Shown: in pieces, positions 1-8,736 of the stretch
Layout of the letters: every line of letters starts with the position of its first letter
Numbering within the stretch: position 1 is the stretch's first letter
Origin: Candidatus Obscuribacterales bacterium
Lineage (GTDB): Bacteria; Cyanobacteriota; Vampirovibrionia; Obscuribacterales; Obscuribacteraceae
DNA length: 64,000 nt
Direction of reading: 5' to 3'
NCBI GenBank assembly: GCA_019750335.1
Contig: JAIEOQ010000002.1
Location: forward strand, 496,001 to 560,000
The notes under the pieces: generated by a model
Database searches by the model: none
What the model saw: only the letters and a program-made list of their open reading frames with translations
Told to the model about the DNA's origin: nothing
Position numbers and translations under genes: made by a program

Positions 1-2
1 CC

Positions 3-140
3 CTGAATTACAAAGCTAACAATCATACAACGAGGGATCCTCAGCGAGAAAAGGCTGGAGCTGATTTAAGCAAGCCTGGTGGGGTGATCGCCGATTCTTT
101 GGCGGCGCATGAATTTATGCTAATTCGTGAAACATTTTGA
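3..140 (+). CDS. C-terminal end of an unidentified protein, cut by the left edge
   Basis: An open frame enters from the left edge and runs 45 codons to a TGA at 138-140. It contains ...AGADLSKPGGVIADSLAA... and ends LIRETF. No domain is recognisable in so short a piece. The case for a real gene is positional: the frame is open from the edge and stops 7 nt before the convergent Nudix gene, which matches the tight convergent packing seen throughout the window. The frame could equally be open by chance, so confidence is moderate. Confidence 0.4.
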   Translation: MNYKANNHTTRDPQREKAGADLSKPGGVIADSLAAHEFMLIRETF

Positions 141-147
141 ATCAGAC

Positions 148-660
148 TTAAACCCAAAGATTGCCCAAATACTTAATCCCTTCGCTAAATCCGGATTTTG
201 CCGACTCTAAAATCTGCAAGCTGACCGGCGGATAAAGAGTAAGCTTGCTCAAATCTGCCAGAGGCAAATAATCAACTCCGGCAAGAACCTCTTCATCACC
301 AACTTGAAGTGTCCCGCCAGTTACGGTTGCAGTCAGATAAACGTTAACAATATGTCTTGAACGATCCGGTGCAATCGCCTCCGAAACGAAAACAATCTTG
401 CCAACTTCCACATCCAAGCCGGTTTCTTCTTGGACTTCACGGATGGCACATTCAAAAAAAGTCTCACCATATTCCAAACGTCCGCCAGGCAAAACCCAAT
501 ACTGCTTGGGTCCTTTGCGATGTTTCACCAACAAGATATTGTTATCCGCATCAATGACGATAACAGAAACCCTTGTTGTCGGTATGGGCTTTAGCGGTCT
601 TTTTCGCGGTCGGTGTTTGCGCAATTTATGACCTTTTTCCGATTTAAATATGGTCCTCAA
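148..660 (-). CDS. Nudix hydrolase
   Basis: A 170-residue Nudix-family pyrophosphohydrolase. The Nudix box is complete (G-x5-E-x7-REVQEETGL, about residues 59-81), with the REVQEE glutamates that bind the divalent metal. Strand beta-1 reads TRVSVIVIDADNNILLVKH and is followed by WVLPGGRLEYGE, the usual entry to the box. The first ~28 residues are strongly basic (KSEKGHKLRKHRPRKRP) and precede the fold; they could be a tail or reflect a start called too early, since there is no second ATG before the domain. Family members cleave nucleoside diphosphates linked to another moiety. Specificity cannot be read from the sequence; MutT-like, ADP-ribose and NADH types are all possible. It faces away from pheS. 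Confidence 0.85.
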   Translation of the reverse strand: MRTIFKSEKGHKLRKHRPRKRPLKPIPTTRVSVIVIDADNNILLVKHRKGPKQYWVLPGGRLEYGETFFECAIREVQEETGLDVEVGKIVFVSEAIAPDRSRHIVNVYLTATVTGGTLQVGDEEVLAGVDYLPLADLSKLTLYPPVSLQILESAKSGFSEGIKYLGNLWV

Positions 661-732
661 ACACCTGTAATTCTAAATCCTTAATCAGAAAATTCAATGG
701 GATCTATCCGTAACGAATCGTGGAATCAAACA

Positions 733-790
733 GCCTATTCTGATAATCTTAGCCAGCAAAGCCGGCTAAGAGCCGCATTCTGGAATAGGC
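733..790 (+). promoter_or_regulatory. Nested inverted repeats in the pheST leader, covering the ribosome binding site
   Basis: The 8-nt arm at 733-740 (GCCTATTC) is the exact complement of 783-790 (GAATAGGC), extendable by two G-U pairs. Inside it sits a 7-bp hairpin, CTTAGCC (748-754) with GGCTAAG (764-770). The right outer arm contains the purine-rich GGAATAGG just before the pheS ATG at 792. If the outer stem forms in the mRNA, it would hide the ribosome binding site. This is read directly from the sequence; a regulatory role is inference, and an 8-bp match over this distance is not rare enough to exclude chance. Confidence 0.4.
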
Positions 791-791
791 C

Positions 792-1826
792 ATGACTGAA
801 ATCAAACAACGTTTGCAAGCTATTGAAAAAGAAGCCTTAGACGCCATCAATTCCGGCGACTCAAGCACCGCCCTTGAAGCCGTTCGCTTAAAATACTTCG
901 GTCAAAAAAGTGAACTCAAATCTGTCTTAGCTGAGCTGAAATCACTTAGCCCCGAAGACAAGAAGATAATCGGGCAGCTTGCCAATATAGTCCAGCAGAA
1001 TTTATCGACTGCTCTGAAAGAGCGGCAAGACACGATTCACAAGCTTGAATTGAATGTGCGCTTAAGTTGCGAAAGCATTGATGTAACTTTACCAGGCAGC
1101 GGACGACCACTTGGTCATATTCATCCGCTCACACAAATCAGCCAGGAGATAATCGACGTTTTTCGCGGCATGGGTTTTTCAGTGGTCGACGGACCGGAGA
1201 TAGAGACCGATTATTACAATTTCGAGGCGTTGAATACGCCGGAGGATCATCCGGCTCGCGATTCGCAAGACACCTTCTATACAAACGCCGGTCCCCATGT
1301 TTTGCTGCGTAGTCAAACTTCTACCATGCAAATTCGGGCAATGGAAAAAATGCGTCCGCCGCTACGTATTATCGCTCCCGGACGTGTTTATCGAAATGAA
1401 GAGATCAACGCACGCAAATATCCGCTTTTTCACCAAATAGAGGGATTGCTGATCGACCGCAATGTTACTTTCGGCCAATTGCGCGGCACTCTCAGCGAAT
1501 TTTACAGACTTCTGTTCGGAAAAGAATTGAAAACAAGATTTCGTCCGGACTTTTTCCCTTTCACTGAGCCAAGCGCTGAACTCGATTGTCAATGTCCTTT
1601 TTGCTCAGGAAAAGGCTGCCGGACATGCGGTCAAAGAGGTTGGCTTGAAATGCTTGGTTGCGGCATGGTTGATCCCAACGTACTTTCTGCTGTCGGGATC
1701 GATCCCAGCATCTGGAGCGGTTTTGCCTTCGGTATGGGTGTCGAACGTGTAGCCATGTTGAAATATGACATCAACGACATACGCCATTTTTATACAAATG
1801 ATTTGCGCTTTCTCGAACAATTTTAA
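792..1826 (+). CDS. pheS: Phenylalanyl-tRNA synthetase alpha subunit
   Basis: Catalytic alpha subunit of the heterotetrameric class II Phe-tRNA synthetase, which charges tRNA-Phe in the cytosol. It is 344 residues, the usual bacterial length. The N-terminal ~90 residues are the coiled-coil arm. Class II motif 2 lies around RVYRNEEINARKYPLFHQIE, motif 3 is GFAFGMGVERVAMLKYDI near the C-terminus, and FFPFTEPSAELD forms part of the active site. Four cysteines in CQCPFCSGKGCRTCG are a common feature of the family. pheT follows after 13 nt, the standard pheST operon. The ATG at 792 directly follows GGAATAGG. See the leader inverted repeats for possible control. Confidence 0.97.
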   Translation: MTEIKQRLQAIEKEALDAINSGDSSTALEAVRLKYFGQKSELKSVLAELKSLSPEDKKIIGQLANIVQQNLSTALKERQDTIHKLELNVRLSCESIDVTLPGSGRPLGHIHPLTQISQEIIDVFRGMGFSVVDGPEIETDYYNFEALNTPEDHPARDSQDTFYTNAGPHVLLRSQTSTMQIRAMEKMRPPLRIIAPGRVYRNEEINARKYPLFHQIEGLLIDRNVTFGQLRGTLSEFYRLLFGKELKTRFRPDFFPFTEPSAELDCQCPFCSGKGCRTCGQRGWLEMLGCGMVDPNVLSAVGIDPSIWSGFAFGMGVERVAMLKYDINDIRHFYTNDLRFLEQF

Positions 1827-1839
1827 TTGAGGCCCGACT

Positions 1840-4338
1840 ATGAAACTGTCTTTTGAATGGTTAAGCGATTTTGTCGATCTCTCAGGCATTACACCTGAGG
1901 AACTGGCAAGCAAGCTGACCATGGGTGCTTTCGAAGTTGAAGAGATTGAACGTCACGGTCCTGACATACAAGGGTCGGTTGTTGTCGGCGAAATTGTGGA
2001 GATCAATCCACATCCTGATGCCGACAAAATCAGAGTGACCAAAATAAAACTGGACGAGAATTCAGAGCCCCAAGAGATAGTTTGCGGAGCCTGGAACATA
2101 GAGCCCGGACATCGTATTCCTGTGGCTTTGCCCGGAGCCAAAGTAATTAACCGTCATGACGGAACAGCGTTAGCAATCAAACAAAGTAAAATTCGCGGCG
2201 TCGTCAGCAACGGTATGCTCTGCTCAGCTCCGGAGCTCGGCATTGCTGGCAATGGCGAAGGCATTTTAATCCTGGACAAAAGCACTAAACTTGGAGCTGA
2301 CATAAAAGAGCTCTTGAACTTAAAACAAGACGCCATTCTCCATGTGGAGCCCCGTTCAAATCGCGGCGACGCCATGTGTGTGCTCGGTATGGCCCGTGAG
2401 GTAGCCGCACTTTTAGGGCGCTCCCTCAAACAGCCGACATACAAAATAGAATCATCTCTTAATGCCGATTTCGGACTATCAGTCACGAGCGAAAGCACCG
2501 ATGATTGTCCTTTCTTTTCCGGACGTGTTATCTCCGAAGTGAAAGTCGGTCCGTCTCCGGCGCACATTGTTAGACGTCTGGAAGCAGTAGGCATCAGGTC
2601 AATCAACAACGTAGTTGATATCACCAATTATGTTTTGCATGAACTGGGGCAGCCGCTCCATGCATACGATTTGGCTAAACTATCCGGACCGAACTTAGTC
2701 GTGCGCCGGGGTAAACCAGGAGAAAAGCTGGTTACACTGGACGGCAAAGAGAGAGAAGTTAACCCGGAAGCGCTAATCATTGCTGATAATAATGGTCCGA
2801 TTGCAATAGCCGGAGTCATGGGCGGCAAACATAGTGAAGTTACTGATGAAACATGCAACATCGTTCTTGAAGCAGCTTCTTTTAGCAGTCGGCGCGTTCG
2901 CCGAACAAGCCGTCTTCTTGGTTTAACGAGCGACAGCTCCTTACGTTTTGAGCGTGGAGTCGATACCGCTTCAGTCAGTCAGGCTGCCGATAGAGCGGCC
3001 CAGCTTCTAGCCGAATATTGTGCAGCAAAAATCGGTCCTTGCAAAACAGCCGGTTCGGATAAAGCAGCACAGCAAACTGTGAGTTTGCGTATGTCAGAAC
3101 TCAAACGTTTGACTGAAATTGAGATGATGCCTGATGCCGTAAGCGAGCTTTTAGAGCCACTGGGCTTCAAAAGTCATATGTCAGCGGATGATTGCGACGC
3201 CGGCATAGTTAACGTTGCTATCCCAAGCTTTCGGCAAAAAGATGTCAGCCGCGAAATAGATTTGATTGAAGAAGTTTGCCGTCTTTACGGCTATGACAGA
3301 ATACCGGCCAGTATGCCAAAAAGCACAATGGCTGCACTGCCTGTTGATCTGACCCCAGCAATGATTCGCGAAAGCCTTGCCGCCTGCGGACTGAACGAAA
3401 TCTGGACCAGCAGTTTAACCGCGCAAAAAGACTTAAGCCCTGCCGGCAGCCCCCCCGCGGAAAACAACGCAGTCGCTGTTCTTAACCCGCTTTCTCCTGA
3501 TCACCAAGCACTAAGACAAAGCTTATTGCCTGGCTTGCTAAAAGTAGCAGCCTACAACCAAGGACGCGGCAAACAAGAGATCTGGCTTTTCGAAGTGGGT
3601 CGCAATTACTTTTTGGAGATTGGCAACAACGGTTCGTCAGACAATCCGAAAGAAACATCGACCAAAGAAGAGCTGTATGCAAGCGGCATTTTAGCCGGCG
3701 AACCCCGTTTAACTGATTGGCTTTCGACAAACCAAACCGCCCACGAAGCTGCCGGATTTTATACGGCAAAAGGCATAATCGAAAGCCTTTGCCACAGGCT
3801 GAACATTCAACTGGATAGCCTCTCTTTCGAACCGCCAACAGAAGGCAGTGCTAAAGCTTGGTTTCATCCGGGACGTAGCTGTCTGATTACAACAGCGGGT
3901 CAAGGCAAAGAGCGGCAGAAACGCATCTTGCTTGGCTGGTTGGGTGAGATTCATCCGTCAGTTACCGATTCTTATGATGTAAAAGGACGCATATACGGAT
4001 TTGAGCTAAAGGTTGCCGCACTTCAATCAGTGGCAACGGCCAAAACAATGAGTCCTATTTATATGACACCGACAATGCAACGAGACCTGACTGTCGATTT
4101 GGACGGCAAAAATAGAAGCAGCGCTGTCGAAGCGGCTATAGCCAGCTTAGGCAAAAAGATTCTCCGCCAAATCGAGTTAGTCTCCGTGTTTTCCAGAGAT
4201 CAAGACCGGGTCAGCTTATCTTATCGTCTGACCTTCCAGGATCCGCAAGAAACCTTAAAAACTGAACTGGTCGACAATCTTATGGCCGATATTCGTCAAG
4301 AGCTCGAGCAGAAACTTGGAGCCAGCTTCCGCAAATAG
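1840..4338 (+). CDS. pheT: Phenylalanyl-tRNA synthetase beta subunit
   Basis: Beta subunit of Phe-tRNA synthetase, 832 residues and full length. In order: the EMAP-II-like tRNA-binding domain (about 40-150, with HPDADKIRVTKI and ending in GMLCSAPELGI), the B3/B4 editing region (about 215-390), the B5 domain (about 410-490), the degenerate class II core (to about 700), and the C-terminal anticodon-binding FDX-ACB domain (about 740-832, from MQRDLTVDLD). It pairs with PheS to form (alpha-beta)2, and its B3/B4 domain removes mischarged Tyr. It is translated from the pheS transcript, starting 13 nt after the pheS stop. Confidence 0.97.
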   Translation: MKLSFEWLSDFVDLSGITPEELASKLTMGAFEVEEIERHGPDIQGSVVVGEIVEINPHPDADKIRVTKIKLDENSEPQEIVCGAWNIEPGHRIPVALPGAKVINRHDGTALAIKQSKIRGVVSNGMLCSAPELGIAGNGEGILILDKSTKLGADIKELLNLKQDAILHVEPRSNRGDAMCVLGMAREVAALLGRSLKQPTYKIESSLNADFGLSVTSESTDDCPFFSGRVISEVKVGPSPAHIVRRLEAVGIRSINNVVDITNYVLHELGQPLHAYDLAKLSGPNLVVRRGKPGEKLVTLDGKEREVNPEALIIADNNGPIAIAGVMGGKHSEVTDETCNIVLEAASFSSRRVRRTSRLLGLTSDSSLRFERGVDTASVSQAADRAAQLLAEYCAAKIGPCKTAGSDKAAQQTVSLRMSELKRLTEIEMMPDAVSELLEPLGFKSHMSADDCDAGIVNVAIPSFRQKDVSREIDLIEEVCRLYGYDRIPASMPKSTMAALPVDLTPAMIRESLAACGLNEIWTSSLTAQKDLSPAGSPPAENNAVAVLNPLSPDHQALRQSLLPGLLKVAAYNQGRGKQEIWLFEVGRNYFLEIGNNGSSDNPKETSTKEELYASGILAGEPRLTDWLSTNQTAHEAAGFYTAKGIIESLCHRLNIQLDSLSFEPPTEGSAKAWFHPGRSCLITTAGQGKERQKRILLGWLGEIHPSVTDSYDVKGRIYGFELKVAALQSVATAKTMSPIYMTPTMQRDLTVDLDGKNRSSAVEAAIASLGKKILRQIELVSVFSRDQDRVSLSYRLTFQDPQETLKTELVDNLMADIRQELEQKLGASFRK

Positions 4339-4402
4339 GCAAAATCGCCAGGTTTAATCTGCGAAAGCAAAATAGTCACGTCTCCGGGTATATTGCTGAG
4401 GA

Positions 4403-6799
4403 ATGACTATAGGAATCTCACGCATGTACAGGCTCGTTCGACGCACCAACTTAATTCCTTTTCTAATAATTCTTTGTTTCGGCATTGGTGCCTCGATTTT
4501 AGTACCTCAATCCTTTCCGCAAACAATCGGCGACATTCCGATGTTTGCCCTTTTTCCCGGTGAAATTGCCATAGCGCTTATTCTTAGCGTATTGCTTTTT
4601 GAGAATGCCTCTCCCGGCGACCTGATAAAAATATCGGGGATCATGGTTGGCATTGCCATGGGAGCAGGAGCAATCAGCAACGTCGTAACCTTATCAACAG
4701 TTATGCTGCCTGAGCTAACCTTAAAATTGAACTGGGTACAAATGCTCGCTTTCAATCTGACCGGTTTAGCTGCCGCTCTTGCTTATTACGCTAGCGAATC
4801 GGAAGACGCACTGGCTTATCGGCACGTTGAAAAAACAGCTCAGCATGAAGCTCCAGCCCAAGCCCCAAGCAAAAACGTTGAACCGGCAATTGCAATGGAA
4901 GAACCGATACCGGGCGCAACTAGCGGCAACCACAAAGAAATTTTGAGCAATCTCAACATCGGACGCTTGAACCAGCTCGAACAATCCATAAGCGGAAACA
5001 TGGGCAAAGTTTCCTTAGAGTCATTGTTTGCCGAAGAAACTCATGCCGTATCAGCTTTAAGCGACAAGATTAGCTTTGAAGAAGCGATCCCTTTGCCTGA
5101 AGCCGCTCCGGTAGCCGAAACTGTTTCCGAGCAAGAAGTAGTAATTACGTCTGAGACCAAGCTGTTCAACAACGATCTTGGCGCCGACTTAGATAATCTT
5201 TTTGCCGATATTGCGCCTGCTGAATCCCAAAAAGATTTCAGCCCACCGGCAGGTACATCTACCGACACTCTTTCACTCCCGGTGGAATCTCTGGGCATCA
5301 ACGATACATCGGTTTTAGCTGATGCCGGGACAATTGCAGCTAAAGCTGTTCAAGAATTCGGACGCCTCTCTTCTTCAGTTTCAGCTAAGCCGGAGCTTAA
5401 AACTCCTGGCACCTTAAAAACAATCGGACAAATGCTTCTTGATACCGAAGCAGTAGAAAAGGTCATTCAGCAAGCCGAGAAGAACGAACAAACAAGCAAC
5501 TGGCAAGTGCTAAATTCTGAAACCGGCGACGAGCTACACTCCTTGATCAAGCAACTGACTGATTTTGAAGGTGTGGAAAGCGCTTTGCTAATCGGCAAAG
5601 ATGGCATGCTTTTGAGCCATTCCGAATCTCTCGCTTCCGAAAAATATCTGCTTGGTCCCCTGGCCCTGGCTATTCATAGCACAACAAACTTAGGGACAAA
5701 CAAGCTGCAACTAGGGCAACTACGTCACGCATTTTTACAGTGCGGTGACAAATCAAGCTTAGTTACCGATACAGGAAGATCGATATTAGCCATCTTCGGC
5801 ACCTGGGAACCTAGCGCTCTGGATAATCTTCTTGATTATGTAACTGATCAAACCAGCGGATATTTTCAAGAGACAGCGATTGCTTCACCGCCGCCAGTGG
5901 AAGCCGCTCCAATTGAGCTTAAAACTCTTGAACCGCCAAAAGAAGAAAGCGCAACACCCGTTGAAAAACCAATTGTCGCAGAAGTATCCGAACAAGACGT
6001 TAGCAGTCTGTTTGATAATCTTTTAGCTGATGACTCAGCCGAGAAAGAGGCAGCGCCACCGGTTATCCCTCAACCGGTAGCAGAAGAAAAACCAGCTGTA
6101 GTTTTGGATGTGAGCGATAACGAAATATCCGGCTTATTCGACAATTTATTAGCCGAAGACTCCAATGAAAAGAGCCCGGAAACCACAGCGGTCGAAATGC
6201 CTGAAATCAAGCCGGAGCCGGTCATCGAAAAGCCGACAACATCGACATTACCTAAAGCTCCTTCCGAAATAAAAGAATTCGGTAAGCTCTCTCTAAATAC
6301 AGCTTACACTCAAGAAACCGGACAAGAACAGGGTTCAATGAAAGCAATCGGTCGCCAACTGATTGATCCTCAAGCCGTTGAAAATATAATTAGAGCCAGC
6401 GAAAAAAGAAACAAAATTGGGGGCATGACCACCGCTCGCGTAATCAGTGCCGCACGCGGTGAGGGTATTCAAACTTTACTGAAAAAGATTGATACATGCG
6501 AAGGTGTAGACGGTTGCTTAATAGTCGGTCACGACGGCTTAGTAATTGCATCGACTTTAAAAACCGGTGTCGATAAAGAGATCATCGGCGCCATGTGCAA
6601 TGCGATACATAGCCATTTGGACGTAGCTACGCAAAAAATAGATTACGGCAAACTACATCAAGCCATTTTTAGAAGCAGCGCTCAACTAACAGTGCTTACT
6701 TCCGTGGCTGTAGGCATATTGGCTGTTTTCGTCAACGAAACTAAAACGGACAACTTGAATCCACTACTTTCTGCCATTGAAACAACTATTCACGGCTAG
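4403..6799 (+). CDS. Membrane protein with two Roadblock/LC7 domains
   Basis: A 798-residue protein not assignable to a named gene. Residues 15-130 hold about four hydrophobic segments. A long acidic, proline-rich region follows with three related short motifs (LDNLFADI 263, LFDNLLADDS 536, LFDNLLAEDS 578). Two Roadblock/LC7 (MglB-like) domains lie at about 375-483 and 688-795, each preceded by a similar helix (about 333-360 and 642-669) of pattern K-x-IG-x2-L-x-D-x2-AVE-x2-I-x3-EK, so the linker-plus-domain unit has been duplicated. Roadblock proteins bind or regulate small Ras-like GTPases; none is encoded nearby. The ATG at 4424 (M8), with AGGA nine bases upstream, is a better-spaced start than 4403, where GAGGA abuts the codon. 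Its 3' end overlaps the convergent dsbD-like gene by 14 nt. Confidence 0.75.
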   Translation: MTIGISRMYRLVRRTNLIPFLIILCFGIGASILVPQSFPQTIGDIPMFALFPGEIAIALILSVLLFENASPGDLIKISGIMVGIAMGAGAISNVVTLSTVMLPELTLKLNWVQMLAFNLTGLAAALAYYASESEDALAYRHVEKTAQHEAPAQAPSKNVEPAIAMEEPIPGATSGNHKEILSNLNIGRLNQLEQSISGNMGKVSLESLFAEETHAVSALSDKISFEEAIPLPEAAPVAETVSEQEVVITSETKLFNNDLGADLDNLFADIAPAESQKDFSPPAGTSTDTLSLPVESLGINDTSVLADAGTIAAKAVQEFGRLSSSVSAKPELKTPGTLKTIGQMLLDTEAVEKVIQQAEKNEQTSNWQVLNSETGDELHSLIKQLTDFEGVESALLIGKDGMLLSHSESLASEKYLLGPLALAIHSTTNLGTNKLQLGQLRHAFLQCGDKSSLVTDTGRSILAIFGTWEPSALDNLLDYVTDQTSGYFQETAIASPPPVEAAPIELKTLEPPKEESATPVEKPIVAEVSEQDVSSLFDNLLADDSAEKEAAPPVIPQPVAEEKPAVVLDVSDNEISGLFDNLLAEDSNEKSPETTAVEMPEIKPEPVIEKPTTSTLPKAPSEIKEFGKLSLNTAYTQETGQEQGSMKAIGRQLIDPQAVENIIRASEKRNKIGGMTTARVISAARGEGIQTLLKKIDTCEGVDGCLIVGHDGLVIASTLKTGVDKEIIGAMCNAIHSHLDVATQKIDYGKLHQAIFRSSAQLTVLTSVAVGILAVFVNETKTDNLNPLLSAIETTIHG

Positions 6800-8681
6800 A
6801 GCTTAAGGCATCAAGCACTATTGGCTGAGTAATAAGTTCAGGCAAAATAATCGGCGCGTTAGCTTTTCCCGCGGGAAATATGACATATAACGGCACTCCT
6901 GAGCGCCCAAATTTTTGCAGCAGTTTTGTAATCTCTGGATCTTGTGTGGTCCAATCGGCCTTGAGCGGAACAATTTTCAGCTCTTTGAACCGCTCAATTA
7001 CAGGCTTTGTATTGATCACCGTTTGTTCATTGGCTTTACAAGTCAGACACCAATCCGCAGTAAAATCAACAAATACTGTTTCGTTTTGAGCGATGTGCTT
7101 ATCCAATTCGGCAATTGTAAAAGGCTGCCAACTAATGCCTTCCTTAGCAGAAGTAGATTCCGAGACCATAGCCGGCGAACTAAGCGAGAACAAAGCTGGA
7201 AAAGGACGCAGAAATAAATAATAAGCGACGCCAATCACAATCAGCGCCAGGACCCAAACAAAACGTTTACGAGCTGGTGAGCTTGTCAGATCGATAAATC
7301 CGCCGACAAGCCAACAAGCGAATGACAAGCATAATAAAAAAGTCAACACGGCAAAAGCAGTATCAATACCCACCTGATGCCCAAGCACCCAGAGCAACCA
7401 AACAACAGTTGCGCTCAACAGAAAACCCATTGATTCTTTGAATTTTTCCATCCAGACGCCCGGTTTCGGCAGATATTTCATCCAGCTCGGACGAAGAGTC
7501 AAAAGAATATAGGGAAACGCCATACCTAGGGCAATAGTAAAAAATATAGTCATAATCAGCCAACCCGGCTGGGCAAAAGCAAAACCGAGGGCCGTACCAA
7601 GAAAAGGCGCGGTACACGGTGTGGAAAGAATGGTGGCAAGCACACCTTTAAAAAAGGTTCCTTTCAGCCCTTCTGAGCTGGCAAGCCGATCAATCTGAGC
7701 TTGTCCGGTCGTCACTTGAATATAAAAAAGACCGAACATGGAAAGAGCGAAGACAGTGACGACAACACACATGGCAAAAACAAAAATCGGATATTGAAAT
7801 TGGAATCCCCAACCGATCTTTTGCCCTGCATTTTGTATGGCGATAACTAAACCACCCAAAGCCAGGAAAGAAAGAATGATGCCCAGAGAGAAGGTCAATC
7901 CGTGCTGAATGATTCGTCGCGGATCTTCACCTGATTGTTCGATTAGGCTGAAAATTTTGATTGAGATTACCGGTAGCACACAAGGCATTAAATTAAGCAG
8001 CAAACCACCAATGAAAGCAAAAAGCAGATAAAGCGGCAAGCCGGTTTTATCCTGCTCGAGTTGTCCTGTGATTTGCAAATTCGTATCAATAATACTTTTC
8101 GGAGCATCGCTTTTAATTTCAGTTGCCGGACCGTTGTAATCGGCTTTTTCAAATAATGAAGCTTCCTTGGACGGCACAACCTTACTGGCCAAAACAATCG
8201 GCAAAGATATTTCCACTTCCTGAGAGCCAGGGATACAAACATCTTTGCAAGAGAGCCACTTTACCTTAGCTTTGAATTTAAGTGATTTTCCAATCGCTAA
8301 TTTAGCCGGCGGTGTTATCTCCGAAACCAGGATTGTTCTTCTTTCATAGCCATAAGTGACTATGCCTGCCTCATCAAAACGATGAGGCTTTTCCCATAAT
8401 AAATCCGCAGCTTTGAAGCCTTCCGGTAGCTGCCATTCAATTTTTGTCGGCATACCGGCATCGCCACTATGCAAATAATAAGTATGCCAACCCGGTTCCA
8501 TTTCCAGCTCAACGCCTAATTTGAAAGGAACGCCGGCAGTGATTGCTTCCTTGTCCGAAAGAAGAGTAGCTTGGACATGAGCTGTACTGTCAAAAGCATA
8601 AGCGGAGAAAGACAAAACGAGCATAAGCAGGAGGCTTACCAATGTACTCCAGCTCAAATACCAGCCTGTCATAGTTCTCAT
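6786..8681 (-). CDS. Thiol:disulfide interchange protein, DsbD/ScsB type
   Basis: A three-domain protein that carries electrons from cytosolic thioredoxin across the inner membrane to periplasmic partners. Residues 1-30 are a signal peptide. The periplasmic N-terminal domain (about 32-185) carries the pair C145/C149 in LSCKDVC. The CcdA-like membrane domain (about 213-495, eight or so helices) has its two redox cysteines in MPCVLP (C234) and STPCTAPF (C356). The C-terminal thioredoxin domain (about 515-631) has WCLTC (C545, C548). All six cysteines are present. A strong GAGGAGG lies just before the ATG. It follows the GH1 gene by 55 nt on the same strand. The N-terminal domain resembles ScsB more than E. 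coli DsbD, but this is a judgement from memory. Confidence 0.92.
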   Translation of the reverse strand: MRTMTGWYLSWSTLVSLLLMLVLSFSAYAFDSTAHVQATLLSDKEAITAGVPFKLGVELEMEPGWHTYYLHSGDAGMPTKIEWQLPEGFKAADLLWEKPHRFDEAGIVTYGYERRTILVSEITPPAKLAIGKSLKFKAKVKWLSCKDVCIPGSQEVEISLPIVLASKVVPSKEASLFEKADYNGPATEIKSDAPKSIIDTNLQITGQLEQDKTGLPLYLLFAFIGGLLLNLMPCVLPVISIKIFSLIEQSGEDPRRIIQHGLTFSLGIILSFLALGGLVIAIQNAGQKIGWGFQFQYPIFVFAMCVVVTVFALSMFGLFYIQVTTGQAQIDRLASSEGLKGTFFKGVLATILSTPCTAPFLGTALGFAFAQPGWLIMTIFFTIALGMAFPYILLTLRPSWMKYLPKPGVWMEKFKESMGFLLSATVVWLLWVLGHQVGIDTAFAVLTFLLCLSFACWLVGGFIDLTSSPARKRFVWVLALIVIGVAYYLFLRPFPALFSLSSPAMVSESTSAKEGISWQPFTIAELDKHIAQNETVFVDFTADWCLTCKANEQTVINTKPVIERFKELKIVPLKADWTTQDPEITKLLQKFGRSGVPLYVIFPAGKANAPIILPELITQPIVLDALSSSRE

Positions 8682-8736
8682 GGAAACCTCCTCTACTTAG
8701 GCTCCACCATTTTACAAATTCGTTGCCAGGCTGTCT

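Noticed and set aside
661-791. T-box or other known riboswitch in front of pheST
   Set aside because: The leader is too short and no specifier loop, antiterminator or T-box core is visible; only the simple nested hairpins remain.
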